64,000 nucleotides of DNA, taken from Phaeobacter italicus. Its GTDB lineage: Bacteria; Pseudomonadota; Alphaproteobacteria; Rhodobacterales; Rhodobacteraceae. Position 1 is the stretch's first letter. Every line of letters starts with the position of its first letter. Location: contig NZ_CVRM01000022.1 in the NCBI RefSeq assembly GCF_001258055.1, forward strand, positions 310,001 to 374,000, read 5' to 3'. Positions 1-8,160 of this stretch are shown piece after piece. The translations under genes and the position numbers were made by a program. A model generated the notes under the pieces. The model was not told the origin of the DNA, did no database searches, and was given only the letters and a program-made list of their open reading frames with translations.

Positions 1-887
1 TCAGAGATATAGCAGGTGTCGCCTGCATTCTGGACCGGCGGTTTGAAGGCGCCCATCTGGAAATCGGCCTGGGTGTTGAAGCCCGAAATCTCCCACGAGC
101 CCGCGGGGTAGATGGCGGCGCGACCAAGGGTGAACAGGTTCTGGCTGTCCGGATAGGTCTGCGCCTCATAGCCATCGCCGAGATACGGCGCCCATTTGGC
201 AAGGGTCGCATAGGGGGCGGTCCAGGCCTCGTCGGTCAGTTTCTGCTCACCTGCGATCAGAGCCCGGCGGCCTTCTTCGCCTTTCCAGTAGTTCGGGCCG
301 ATGTTGTTGTAGCCCATCGTGGCGGCTTCCCACTGGTCGTTGGTGCCCATCGCCATCGGGATATACGTGCCGTCTTCGCGGATCTTGTCCAGCGCGGCAA
401 AAAACTCTGCTTCGGTCTCGGGGGCGTCGATGCCGAGTTCGGCAAAGGCATCGGCGTTGTAGATGAACCCGTGGATCACCGAAGCCATCGGCACGCAGAA
501 GCTGGCGGAGCCATCATCGGTCTGCCAGGCGGATTTGGCCACGTCGGAGAAGTTGTTCATCGCCTCCATGTCGTCGAGATCGGCCAGGTGGCCTGCTTCG
601 AACAGGGCGAGAGAGGCATCAAAGGGGCGGCAGGTGATCAGATCGCCCGCAGAGCCCGCATCAAGTTTGGAGTTGAGCACCGCGTTATATTCCGCAGGGG
701 CGGAGGGGGTGAATTTCACCTTGATGCCGGGGTGTTTTGCTTCGAAGGCGGGGATGATCTTGTCCTGCCACAGGGTCAGGTCGTCGTTGCGCCAGCTTTC
801 GATGGTGAGCGTCACATCCTCGGCCCAGGCCGCGGTTGCCGTCAGCGCCGTTGTTGTCAGCGCAATGGTAAGAGACTTTCGTAGCAT
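1..887 (-). CDS. Sugar ABC transporter substrate-binding protein (partial)
   Basis: The gene is cut by the left edge of the window, so the C-terminus is missing. About 295 residues are visible. It opens with a Sec signal peptide (Lys/Arg, then an Ala/Thr/Leu-rich core ending near AAWAED at residues 20-25) and continues as a family 1 extracellular solute-binding protein (WRNDD, FEAKHPGIKVKF, NADAFAELGI). The start codon at 887 follows a GGGAGGAA ribosome-binding site. It should bind a sugar in the periplasm for an ABC importer encoded beyond the left edge. Because murQ and the nagA cluster adjoin it, the substrate is probably an amino sugar such as GlcNAc, MurNAc or a muropeptide sugar; this is inference from neighbours, as the ligand cannot be read from the sequence. 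Confidence 0.85.
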   Translation of the reverse strand, partial: MLRKSLTIALTTTALTATAAWAEDVTLTIESWRNDDLTLWQDKIIPAFEAKHPGIKVKFTPSAPAEYNAVLNSKLDAGSAGDLITCRPFDASLALFEAGHLADLDDMEAMNNFSDVAKSAWQTDDGSASFCVPMASVIHGFIYNADAFAELGIDAPETEAEFFAALDKIREDGTYIPMAMGTNDQWEAATMGYNNIGPNYWKGEEGRRALIAGEQKLTDEAWTAPYATLAKWAPYLGDGYEAQTYPDSQNLFTLGRAAIYPAGSWEISGFNTQADFQMGAFKPPVQNAGDTCYIS

Positions 888-902
888 TATTTCCTCCCAA
901 GG

Positions 903-1811
903 TTAGTCTGTTTTGTTTTGTCTTTTCGGTAGTTCCAAAAGCGCGGGGCGCAGCCGCCCGGCGCTGTCTTGCAACAGAGTGAGCGCATGCCCGACAGAGG
1001 TGGCGCCCGCGCAGATCAGCACTGCGGGCTTTACCGCGCCACCGGTCTGATCCAGGGCGATTTGCGCGTCGGTCGCGCTTGCGCCGGTGATCCGGCTGAC
1101 GATGCCGACGGCGCGGGCGCGCAGTTTGCTGTTGTCTGCGCGCAGGTTCACCATCATGCCGTCATGGACATGGCCCAGCTCAACCGCCATCAGGCTGGAC
1201 AGCATGTTGAGTGCGATTTTCTGGGCCGTGCCGGCGCCCATTCGCGTCGAGCCGGAAATCAGCTCTGCCGGGGTTGCAAGCGCGATGGCATGGTCTGCCT
1301 GCTCCAGAAGGGGGCTGCCGGGATTGTTTGCGATGCCGATCAATGCGGCCCCCGCGGCCCTCGCCAGGCGCGCGGCTTCCAGTGTGAAGGGGGTGGTGCC
1401 GCTGGCGGATACGGCAATCACCGTGTCCTGCGGACGCAGCTGTGCGAGCTGTTCCGAGAGGCCGTGGATGTCATCCTCTGTGTCACCGGGCATATGAGCG
1501 GATTGGGGAAGGCCGCCGGCCATCAGAATGTGGATGCGGCTTTCATCAATGCTGAAGGTACCGCCCAGTTCCATTGCATCTGCTGCCGCCATCAGGCCGG
1601 AGGAGCCCGCCGCGACATAATAGAGCGATCCGTCAGAGGTGAGGCTGCGCGCCATTGCGCTGGCGCCGCTGCAGATGGCGGAGATGGCCTGCTGGGGCGC
1701 TTTTGCGGCCTCTCTCTGCCCCTTGGCTAGGGCGCGGGCGGCGTCTTTCAGCGTGGCATCGCTCAGCTTGTGCGCATCCGGGTGCACTTGCTCTGTGGTG
1801 TGTGGCAGCAC
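903..1811 (-). CDS. murQ: N-acetylmuramic acid 6-phosphate etherase
   Basis: MurQ cleaves the lactyl ether of MurNAc-6-phosphate to give GlcNAc-6-phosphate and D-lactate, a cytoplasmic step of cell-wall recycling. The 302-residue protein has the normal family length and a SIS fold: GSLYYVAAGSSGLMAA near residues 61-76, an SASGTTP phosphosugar loop near 134-140, and the ELISGSTRMGAGTAQK signature of MurQ/GCKR proteins. It reads leftward and is followed after 15 bases by the sugar-binding protein, so the two are probably co-transcribed. Its start at 1811 faces the kinase gene across about 150 bases containing a GntR-like palindrome. Its product is the substrate of NagA, encoded in the divergent operon. 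Confidence 0.95.
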   Translation of the reverse strand: MLPHTTEQVHPDAHKLSDATLKDAARALAKGQREAAKAPQQAISAICSGASAMARSLTSDGSLYYVAAGSSGLMAAADAMELGGTFSIDESRIHILMAGGLPQSAHMPGDTEDDIHGLSEQLAQLRPQDTVIAVSASGTTPFTLEAARLARAAGAALIGIANNPGSPLLEQADHAIALATPAELISGSTRMGAGTAQKIALNMLSSLMAVELGHVHDGMMVNLRADNSKLRARAVGIVSRITGASATDAQIALDQTGGAVKPAVLICAGATSVGHALTLLQDSAGRLRPALLELPKRQNKTD

Positions 1812-1853
1812 GGTTTCTCTCCTCGTTGGCCAAAAGCATACCTATACAGTACC

Positions 1854-1867
1854 ATTTGTCTACAAAT
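1854..1867. promoter_or_regulatory. Candidate GntR operator between murQ and the kinase operon
   Basis: The 14-base element ATTTGTCTACAAAT has perfect 6-base arms around a CT centre. It resembles the TGGTCTAGACCA-like sites bound by HutC/UTRA-type GntR regulators of amino-sugar genes (DasR, NagR) in its GTCTA core. It lies 43 bases before the murQ start and about 95 before the kinase start, where one regulator could control both directions. The likely partner is the GntR/UTRA protein at 2867-3622. Binding is inferred. Confidence 0.5.
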
Positions 1868-1961
1868 ATTTTTTGAAGCGCAATTGGTTGGTGAAAACAG
1901 GCTATTAGGTCTGGTTTTGGAGTGCATTGGACTGGTTTTGGTATTTACACGAGGGTGGTGG

Positions 1962-2870
1962 ATGCGTATAGGTGTGGTCATGAACCTGCCATATCCTCAT
2001 CCAATCCTTTCCCCCGTGGTCGCCGTTGACGGTGGCGGAACAACCTGTCGGATCGCCTGCGTTAGTGCGCAGGGGCGATGTGTCGTTGAGGTTGGCCCAG
2101 CCAATGTAAGCAGTGACTACGATGGTGCCCTTGGCCGTCTTCGTGACGGAATTGCCGAGCTGGCGAGCCATGTGACCGGCGGCGCAGAGGCGCTGTACGG
2201 GGCGCCTGCGTATCTTGGTCTGGCCGGTGTTGCGAGCCCGCGAATCGCCGCCCGCGTTGCGGCGGATCTGCCGTTTCAGGTCGTGCGGGTGGAAGATGAT
2301 CGCCATCCTGCCCTGGCGGGTGCGCATGGCGACGCAAACGGGGCGATTGCCCATTGTGGCACCGGATCGTTTCTGGCCTTGCAAGCGGGTGAGGCGCGTC
2401 GCTTTGCCGGAGGGTGGGGGCCTGTTCTGGGTGACGAGGCGTCGGCGCAGTGGATTGGTCGCCGGGCCCTTGCGGTGGCGCTGAACGCCCATGACGGCCT
2501 TGCGGAGCAAAGCGATCTGACCCGACGCCTGCTTGCGGATTATGACGGCACGGGCGGCATCGTTGCCTTTGCCGCTGAGGCCCCGCCACATGAGCTGGGT
2601 CAGATCGCGCGGCGGGTGACTGCGGCTGCGCAGGCCGGGGATGTGGCCGGCCAAGGGTTGATGCGGGAGGGCGCGGGCTATCTGTGGCAGGCGCTGGGCG
2701 CGATGGGATGGACACCGCAGATGGCGTTGTGCCTGACGGGCGGGATTGGTCCGCTATATGCGCCCTATCTCCCACCAGAGGCGCAGGCTGCGATTGTTGC
2801 GCCCAAGGGGGCGCCGATCGAGGGTGCGATTGCGCTGGCTTACGCGCTTCAGAAGGAGCAGACACAATGA
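1962..2870 (+). CDS. BadF/BadG/BcrA/BcrD-type ATPase, probable N-acetylglucosamine kinase
   Basis: This ASKHA-fold protein of about 302 residues has the phosphate-1 motif VAVDGGGTTCR near the N-terminus, a second motif AHCGTGSF and an adenosine motif LTGGIGP near the C-terminus. The family includes GlcNAc kinases, which fits the neighbouring murQ, deaminase and nagA; the likely reaction is ATP-dependent 6-phosphorylation of GlcNAc or MurNAc. The ATG at 1962 is preferred because GAGGG lies 6 bases upstream; the ATG at 1980 is an alternative that removes six residues. The stop overlaps the next start by four bases (ATGA), showing translational coupling. Sugar specificity is inferred from context. 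Confidence 0.82.
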   Translation: MRIGVVMNLPYPHPILSPVVAVDGGGTTCRIACVSAQGRCVVEVGPANVSSDYDGALGRLRDGIAELASHVTGGAEALYGAPAYLGLAGVASPRIAARVAADLPFQVVRVEDDRHPALAGAHGDANGAIAHCGTGSFLALQAGEARRFAGGWGPVLGDEASAQWIGRRALAVALNAHDGLAEQSDLTRRLLADYDGTGGIVAFAAEAPPHELGQIARRVTAAAQAGDVAGQGLMREGAGYLWQALGAMGWTPQMALCLTGGIGPLYAPYLPPEAQAAIVAPKGAPIEGAIALAYALQKEQTQ

Positions 2871-3622
2871 ATGCGGCGGCGTTTCTTTCCCCTGATGAGT
2901 GGCTCGAAACCAGCGGTGGGCCGCGATACGTGCGTCTGCGGCAGAGGCTGGAGCAGGGAATAGAGGATGGCGTTCTGCCGCCCAACTCTTCGTTGCCGCC
3001 AGAACGCGAAATCGCCGATATCACCGGTCTGTCCCGCGCCACCGTGCGCAAAGCGATTCAGGAGCTGGTCAAGCAGGGGGCGATTGTGCAGCGGCAGGGG
3101 TCCGGCTCTTTCGTGCGGGATGCGGCGCCGCGGCTTGAGCAGTCGCTGTCGCATCTGACGTCCTTTACCGAGGACATGCGCCATCGCGGGATGGAGACCA
3201 GTTCCAAGTGGTTGGAGCGGGGCGTCTTTCTGCCGTCCGCCGAGGAAATAGAGGTGCTGGGCCTGCCTGCGGATGGGCAGGTGGCGCGGATCTGTCGCCT
3301 GCGCGAGGCGGGGGGGAGGCCGATGGCGGTTGAGCGGGCCTCGCTGCCGCTGGATATCCTGCCCAACCCGCTGGCGGTGCGCGATTCTCTGTACGATCTG
3401 CTTGGCGAAAGCGGCAGCAGGCCAGTGCGCGCAATTCAAAAGATTTCAGCCGTCAACCTGGCGGAAGAAGATGCGACCCTCTTGGGGGTTGCCGAGGGTG
3501 TGGCCGGGCTCAGCATTCAGCGGATCTCATATCTTGAGAGCGGCCGCGTGGCTGAGTTCACCAGATCCAATTATCGCGGTGATGCCTACGATTTCGTGGC
3601 AGAGCTGCGGCTGACACCGTGA
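2867..3622 (+). CDS. GntR-family transcriptional regulator with UTRA domain
   Basis: The protein of 251 residues has an N-terminal winged helix-turn-helix (PPEREIADITGLSRATVRKAI, about residues 46-66) and a C-terminal UTRA effector domain (from about 90, ending RSNYRGDAYDF), placing it in the HutC subfamily. Members near nag genes usually sense phosphorylated amino sugars such as GlcN-6-P or GlcNAc-6-P. It is embedded in the amino-sugar operon, overlapping the kinase gene by four bases. The stop is followed by a possible GTG start of the next gene, but the ATG at 3652 is the better start there. It is the most likely ligand-responsive repressor for the palindrome at 1854-1867. Confidence 0.9.
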   Translation: MNAAAFLSPDEWLETSGGPRYVRLRQRLEQGIEDGVLPPNSSLPPEREIADITGLSRATVRKAIQELVKQGAIVQRQGSGSFVRDAAPRLEQSLSHLTSFTEDMRHRGMETSSKWLERGVFLPSAEEIEVLGLPADGQVARICRLREAGGRPMAVERASLPLDILPNPLAVRDSLYDLLGESGSRPVRAIQKISAVNLAEEDATLLGVAEGVAGLSIQRISYLESGRVAEFTRSNYRGDAYDFVAELRLTP

Positions 3623-3651
3623 TCCGGACACCTGATGGAAAGGCTGCCACG

Positions 3652-4680
3652 ATGACCCCGAACTCCACCCTGATGCGTCAGGAAATCGAAGAAATCCCTG
3701 TCGCCGTTGAGCGTCTGTTGACCAAGGGCACCGATGCGCTGGCTGCGGCTGTGGCTGTTGCTGGGCGGGAGGGGCCGCGGTTCGTGATCTCTGCGGCGCG
3801 CGGCTCGTCCGACCATGCCTGCACCTATCTGAAATACGCAAGCGAGCTGCTGCTTGGCCTGCCTATGGCCTCGGTTGGCCCGTCTGTCGCCTCTGTCTAT
3901 GGGGCCGAGTTGAAGGCTGCGGGCGCGTTGTGCCTGTCGGTGTCCCAGTCCGGCCAGAGCCCGGACATCGTGCAGCTGACCAAGAGCGCGCGCGCCTCTG
4001 GCGCCAGTACGGTGGCGATAACCAATGATCCGACTTCGCCGCTTGCTCTGGCGGCTGAGGCGGCGCTGCCGCTGCATGCGGGACCAGAACGCAGTGTGGC
4101 GGCGACCAAGACCTTTGTCACCTCGCTGGTGGCTGGCCTGTGGTTGCTGGCAGAACTGAAAGGCGATGGCGATTTGTTGGCGGCTTTGCGCAGCTTGCCC
4201 GAGCATCTCGACAAGGCCACGCGGTGTGATTGGAGCGCCGCTGCCCAGGCGGTCACGCAAAGTTCGCTGTTCACGCTGGGGCGGGGGCCGAGCATGGCGA
4301 TTTCCAATGAGGCGGCGCTGAAGTTCAAGGAAACCTGCCAGATCCATGCCGAGAGCTATTCCTCGGCCGAGGTGCTGCATGGGCCGGTGTCGATTGTGGC
4401 GGGTGGCTTTCCGGTGATTGCCTTTGCTGCCAAGGATGCGGCAGAGCCGCTGTTGGCGGAGGTCGCTGATACGCTGGCGGCCAAGGGCGCGCGGGTGTTT
4501 GCGACCAGCCCGCTGGTCAAGACCGCGCAAGAGCTGCCCCATGTCAGGACCGATCACTGGCTGACTGACCCGGTGGCGGCCATCGTCTCGTTCTATGCGA
4601 TGGTTGAGCAGGTCGCGGTGCAGCGCGGGATCAACCCGGATGCGCCCCGCCATCTGCGCAAAGTGACGGAAACGGTATGA
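3652..4680 (+). CDS. SIS-domain protein, probable glucosamine-6-phosphate deaminase (NagB-II/AgaS type)
   Basis: This protein of about 342 residues carries two SIS domains, with phosphosugar loops SARGSSDHA and SVSQSGQSPD in the first and LGRGPSMAISNEAALKFKE in the second. It resembles the isomerase half of GlmS without the glutaminase domain, the pattern of NagB-II and AgaS deaminases. In this operon it would convert glucosamine-6-phosphate from NagA into fructose-6-phosphate and ammonia, in the cytoplasm. An in-frame GTG at 3619 overlaps the regulator gene, but the ATG at 3652 has GGAAAGG about 8 bases upstream and gives a typical N-terminus. Its stop overlaps the nagA start by four bases. 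Deamination rather than simple isomerisation is inferred from context. Confidence 0.85.
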   Translation: MTPNSTLMRQEIEEIPVAVERLLTKGTDALAAAVAVAGREGPRFVISAARGSSDHACTYLKYASELLLGLPMASVGPSVASVYGAELKAAGALCLSVSQSGQSPDIVQLTKSARASGASTVAITNDPTSPLALAAEAALPLHAGPERSVAATKTFVTSLVAGLWLLAELKGDGDLLAALRSLPEHLDKATRCDWSAAAQAVTQSSLFTLGRGPSMAISNEAALKFKETCQIHAESYSSAEVLHGPVSIVAGGFPVIAFAAKDAAEPLLAEVADTLAAKGARVFATSPLVKTAQELPHVRTDHWLTDPVAAIVSFYAMVEQVAVQRGINPDAPRHLRKVTETV

Positions 4681-5810
4681 GCGGCCCGGCAACCATCTAT
4701 CACGGTGGATCCGTCTTTGACGGTGTGGCCTTGCAAGAGGGGCTTGGCCTGCGCGTCGAGCAGGGGGGCGTGGCCGCGATCGGACCTGTGGCCAGCCTTG
4801 GCGCGGGAGAGAGGGTGGATCTGGGCGGTGACATTCTGGCGCCGGGCTTTGTGGATCTGCAGGTGAATGGCGGCGGCGGGGTCATGTTCAATGATGATCC
4901 ATCGGTTGATACGCTGCGTCGGATTGCCCTGGCCCATCGCGGGCTTGGCGCGACGGCGATTCTGCCAACCCTGATCACGGACGCGCGGGAGAAGACCGTT
5001 GCTGCGATTGCGGCCGCCAAGGCCGCGATTGCTGCGGGAGTGCCGGGGATTGCCGGGCTGCATCTGGAGGGGCCGCATCTGTCGGTGGCACGGAAGGGCG
5101 CGCATGACGCCGCGCTGATCCGTCCGATGGAAGAGGCGGATCTTGCGGCATTGATTCCGGCTGCGCAGGACTTGCCTGCGCTGATGCTGACGCTTGCGCC
5201 GGAGAACGCCACCACGGATCAGGTCAGGGCGTTGGTTGCAGCCGGGGCTGTGGTGTCATTGGGGCATACGGACGCCGGGTTTGCGACCTGCCTCAGATAT
5301 GCCGAGGCGGGCGCGCGTTGCGCCACCCATCTGTTCAACGCCATGAGCCAGCTTGGCAATCGCGAGCCGGGTCTTGTGGGGGCTGTTCTGGCCAGTGGTG
5401 ATCTGAGCGCGGGTCTGATTGCCGATGCGATCCATGTTCACCCCGAAGCCATGCGCGCGGCCTGGGCTGCAAAGCGGGGACCGGGGAAGATCTTTCTTGT
5501 GAGTGACGCGATGGCGCCTGCGGGAACAGATCAGACCGCGTTTGAGCTGGAAGGCCGGCAGATCTGCCGTGTGGACGGCCGACTGACGCTGGCCGATGGC
5601 ACATTGGCCGGGGCGGATCTGGATCTGACCACGGCGCTGCGGGTGCTGCACCACCAGGTCGGCGTGCCGTTGGAACAGGCGCTGGCGGCAGCGACGCGTG
5701 TCCCGGCCGAACTGATGGGGCTGGCGGGGCTGGGGCGGCTCTGTCCCGGTGTGACCAGCCCGCTGATCCGGATATCGGCTGACCTTTCTGGGGTCGACGT
5801 CCTGTCCTGA
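4677..5810 (+). CDS. nagA: N-acetylglucosamine-6-phosphate deacetylase
   Basis: NagA removes acetate from GlcNAc-6-phosphate to yield glucosamine-6-phosphate. The 377-residue protein is an amidohydrolase-fold enzyme of usual length, with the metal and substrate motifs PGFVDLQVNGGGG, HLEGPHLS, SLGHTDA, CATHLFNAMSQ and LVSDAMAPAG in order. It ends the amino-sugar operon, overlapping the SIS gene by ATGA. With murQ, the kinase and the deaminase it completes a path from MurNAc-6-P or GlcNAc to fructose-6-phosphate. A GC-rich inverted repeat follows the stop. Confidence 0.95.
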   Translation: MSGPATIYHGGSVFDGVALQEGLGLRVEQGGVAAIGPVASLGAGERVDLGGDILAPGFVDLQVNGGGGVMFNDDPSVDTLRRIALAHRGLGATAILPTLITDAREKTVAAIAAAKAAIAAGVPGIAGLHLEGPHLSVARKGAHDAALIRPMEEADLAALIPAAQDLPALMLTLAPENATTDQVRALVAAGAVVSLGHTDAGFATCLRYAEAGARCATHLFNAMSQLGNREPGLVGAVLASGDLSAGLIADAIHVHPEAMRAAWAAKRGPGKIFLVSDAMAPAGTDQTAFELEGRQICRVDGRLTLADGTLAGADLDLTTALRVLHHQVGVPLEQALAAATRVPAELMGLAGLGRLCPGVTSPLIRISADLSGVDVLS

Positions 5811-5812
5811 GC

Positions 5813-5839
5813 GCGCAGGGTGGCGTTTGCCGCCTGCGC
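5813..5839 (+). terminator. GC-rich inverted repeat after nagA
   Basis: GCGCAGG and CCTGCGC can pair as a 7-bp stem with extra GGC/GCC pairing inside, directly after the nagA stop. The following bases are pyrimidine-rich (TCTCCCTCTCCC) but lack a true T-run, so termination here would be weak or factor-dependent. Confidence 0.35.
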
Positions 5840-6011
5840 TCTCCCTCTCCCAGATGTGAGCGAACGTGCAGCCACATGCCTGGCTGGATCGGGCATGGTG
5901 CAAGTGTTCGCAAAAAATGCAGGGGCGGACAAAAAAGTTCAGATGGATTCCGGCGCTGGCGCGTTGTGTTTCATAGGAACGTTTTTGTTCTGGTCTCTTG
6001 GGAGAAGGCAC

Positions 6012-6596
6012 ATGAAGAAATTGTTGGCATGCGTAGCGGCCTGTGTGGTGTCAGCCGGCGCCGCCTTTGCGGGCGGGCACAGCGTCTGGTCTGCGGTTGA
6101 GGATCAGTCGCGGGTGGCATTCGGCTCTATCAAGGGCAATGACTATGGCGAGGTGCATCATTTCACCTCTGTCGCCGGAACGGTTGGCGAAGATGGCGCT
6201 GTCACCATCAGCATTGATCTCGGCTCTGTCGAGACGAACATCGACATCCGAAACAAACGCATGATCGAACATGTCTTTCGCGCGGCTGCCCCGACTGCGG
6301 TGCTGAGCGGTTCGGTCGAGCTGGATGATTTCGAAGGTCTGGCGGTGGGCGATACCGCGTTGACCGATTTTGAGGGTGTGCTGAGTTTCGCCGGGGTGGA
6401 GGCGGATGTCGAAGCCGAGATGCTGGTCGCGCGGCTGGGCGAGGACAAGGTGCTGGTGACGACGGCCGATTTTATCGTTCTGTCCACGGATGATCTGGGC
6501 ATTGATGCGGGCATCGACACGCTGAAGGAGCTCGCAAGTCTCGACAGTATCACCCGCGCTGTTCCCGTCACGGTCCGCATGGTGTTTCAGAAATGA
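6012..6596 (+). CDS. YceI-family periplasmic lipid-binding protein
   Basis: A 194-residue protein with a clear Sec signal peptide (MKKLLACVAACVVSAGAAFA, residues 1-20) and a YceI-type beta-barrel: SRVAFGSIKGNDYGEVHHF early, the repeat-like SVETNIDIRNKRM, and a DDLGIDAGIDTLKELA segment. YceI proteins bind polyprenyl or amphiphilic ligands in the periplasm; no enzymatic activity is implied. The start at 6012 follows GGAGAAGG and begins exactly at the signal peptide. It is followed 53 bases later by an ECF sigma factor/anti-sigma pair, which suggests that it belongs to an envelope-stress or redox response, although no ECF promoter could be fixed by eye. Confidence 0.88.
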   Translation: MKKLLACVAACVVSAGAAFAGGHSVWSAVEDQSRVAFGSIKGNDYGEVHHFTSVAGTVGEDGAVTISIDLGSVETNIDIRNKRMIEHVFRAAAPTAVLSGSVELDDFEGLAVGDTALTDFEGVLSFAGVEADVEAEMLVARLGEDKVLVTTADFIVLSTDDLGIDAGIDTLKELASLDSITRAVPVTVRMVFQK

Positions 6597-6649
6597 GCCT
6601 GCGCCCGACCCCTGATCTGACAGATTCTGGCAGAGGGTGAGGTCGGGCG

Positions 6650-7186
6650 ATGGTGTCTTTTTTCAGGCGTAAACCTTCTGATGCGGCTGTACGCGAGGGG
6701 CTGAGCCAGGTGTTCCCGCGGGTCTGGCGATATGCGCTCAGCCTTACGGGATCACGACCAGAGGCCGACGATCTGGCGCAAGCGGCCTGTTTGCGGGCGA
6801 TGGAGCGGGCCGACCAGTTTCAGCCGGACTCGCATCTGGACAGATGGGTGTTTCGCATTGCCCATAATCTGTGGGTGACAGAGGTGAGACACAGGCAGGT
6901 GCGCAGCGGCAATGGATTGGTCGGGATCGAGACGGCAGAGATCGTTGACCCCACTCAGGACAGTGACGTGCGGCAAGAACGGCGCGAACTGTTGCAGGCC
7001 GTCCTGCATCTGCCGGAGGTGCAGCGCCAGGCGGTGGTTCTGGTTTACGTCGAAGGCTATTCCTATCGGGATGCTGCCATGATCCTGGATGTTCCTGTCG
7101 GCACCCTGATGAGCCGGTTGGCGGCGGCGCGGGCCGTTCTGGCGCAGAAGTTCCGCACTGAGAAAGGGGGGCGGAATGCACGATAG
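6650..7186 (+). CDS. ECF-type RNA polymerase sigma factor
   Basis: This protein of 178 residues has a sigma region 2 (VWRYALSLTGSRPEADDLAQAACLRAMERADQF, about 25-60, then LDRWVFRIAHNLW) and a sigma region 4 helix-turn-helix (LPEVQRQAVVLVYVEGYSYRDAAMILDVPVGTLMSRLAAAR, about 123-165). There is no region 1.1 or 3, as expected for the extracytoplasmic function class. The gene overlaps the next gene by 11 bases, the arrangement of a sigma/anti-sigma pair. The signal sensed cannot be told from sequence. Confidence 0.92.
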   Translation: MVSFFRRKPSDAAVREGLSQVFPRVWRYALSLTGSRPEADDLAQAACLRAMERADQFQPDSHLDRWVFRIAHNLWVTEVRHRQVRSGNGLVGIETAEIVDPTQDSDVRQERRELLQAVLHLPEVQRQAVVLVYVEGYSYRDAAMILDVPVGTLMSRLAAARAVLAQKFRTEKGGRNAR

Positions 7187-7964
7187 ATATTTCACGGACG
7201 AGGAACTGGTCGCCTATCTGGATGGGGAAACGGATTTCGCGCCCGTGGCAGAGATCACCGCCGTCCTGGCGCAGGATCCCGCGTTGCAGGCGCGGTTGGC
7301 GGCGTTGGAGATCGACAGGGCGGCGCTGGCCGAGGGGTTTGCGGACCTGCAGCCTGAGGCGGGCCTGCGGTCTGTTGCAGTGCTTTCCCCGGGTGCGCGA
7401 CACGGCGGCTGGTCGGGTCAGATTGCAGACCCAGCCCCCCACGGCAGAGCGGGCCTGAGGTCGGGTTTCTGGGCTGGGGCGATTGCCGCCGCCTTGGTGG
7501 TGGGGGTGTTTCTGGGGGCCGCATTAAGCCCGTCGCGCGATGGTTGGGCAGAATATGTTGCCGCCTATCAGGCGCTTTACTCCAATAGCACGCTTGCCCA
7601 TATCGATGTGCCAACCCCGTTGCAGCAGGCAGAGCTGGACCGGGTCGCGGCCTCTATCGGCAAGAGCATGTCGGTCGAACATTTGCAGATCTTTCCGGAC
7701 GTGCGGTTTGCCCGCTCGCAGATCCTGAGCTTTGAGGGGCAGCCCCTGATCCAGCTTGCCTTTCTGACCAGCACGGGGGACCCGCTGGCGCTGTGCATCA
7801 TGCGGGCCGAAGAGGGGGCAGAGCGCGCGCCAGAATTGCGCCGGATGGAGGGGTTGAGCGCGGCGTTGTGGCAGCAAGGCGGGTATCGCTACATCCTGAT
7901 CGGCGGCGAGGATGACGCGCTGATTGGTCGAATGTCTGCCAGCCTTGCGGCAATGAATGTCTGA
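7176..7964 (+). CDS. Probable membrane anti-sigma factor
   Basis: A 262-residue protein with an N-terminal cytoplasmic helix region (TDEELVAYLDGETDF, typical of anti-sigma N-termini), one transmembrane segment at about residues 96-118 and a periplasmic domain of about 140 residues. It overlaps the sigma factor gene by 11 bases, so it very probably holds that sigma factor at the membrane. The HxxxCxxC zinc motif common in ZAS-type anti-sigma factors is absent: the first 60 residues contain no cysteine. The periplasmic half (LIQLAFLTSTGDPLALCIMR) is typical of a conserved alphaproteobacterial group but gives no hint of the ligand. A strong terminator follows. Confidence 0.8.
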   Translation: MHDRYFTDEELVAYLDGETDFAPVAEITAVLAQDPALQARLAALEIDRAALAEGFADLQPEAGLRSVAVLSPGARHGGWSGQIADPAPHGRAGLRSGFWAGAIAAALVVGVFLGAALSPSRDGWAEYVAAYQALYSNSTLAHIDVPTPLQQAELDRVAASIGKSMSVEHLQIFPDVRFARSQILSFEGQPLIQLAFLTSTGDPLALCIMRAEEGAERAPELRRMEGLSAALWQQGGYRYILIGGEDDALIGRMSASLAAMNV

Positions 7965-8025
7965 ATGCTGATTTGGTTTGATCCGGGGATGTCATCCCTC
8001 CCCCGGATCAGGGCCCGCCGGGCCG

Positions 8026-8066
8026 GAGAGGTTTGCGCTGGGGGGCGCAGACCTCTCTTCTTTTTC
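8026..8066 (+). terminator. Intrinsic terminator after the anti-sigma gene
   Basis: A 13-bp stem with one G-U type pair (GAGAGGTTTGCGC with GCGCAGACCTCTC) and a G-rich loop is followed by TTCTTTTTC. It ends the YceI-sigma-anti-sigma stretch. Confidence 0.85.
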
Positions 8067-8160
8067 AGTATTTGCCCTTGTTAGAGCCTGATGAACGCAG
8101 CCTGCGACCGGAAAGACCGTTGGCCGTCGCTCTGATGGTGTACTGATCTGGAGCTGCGCC

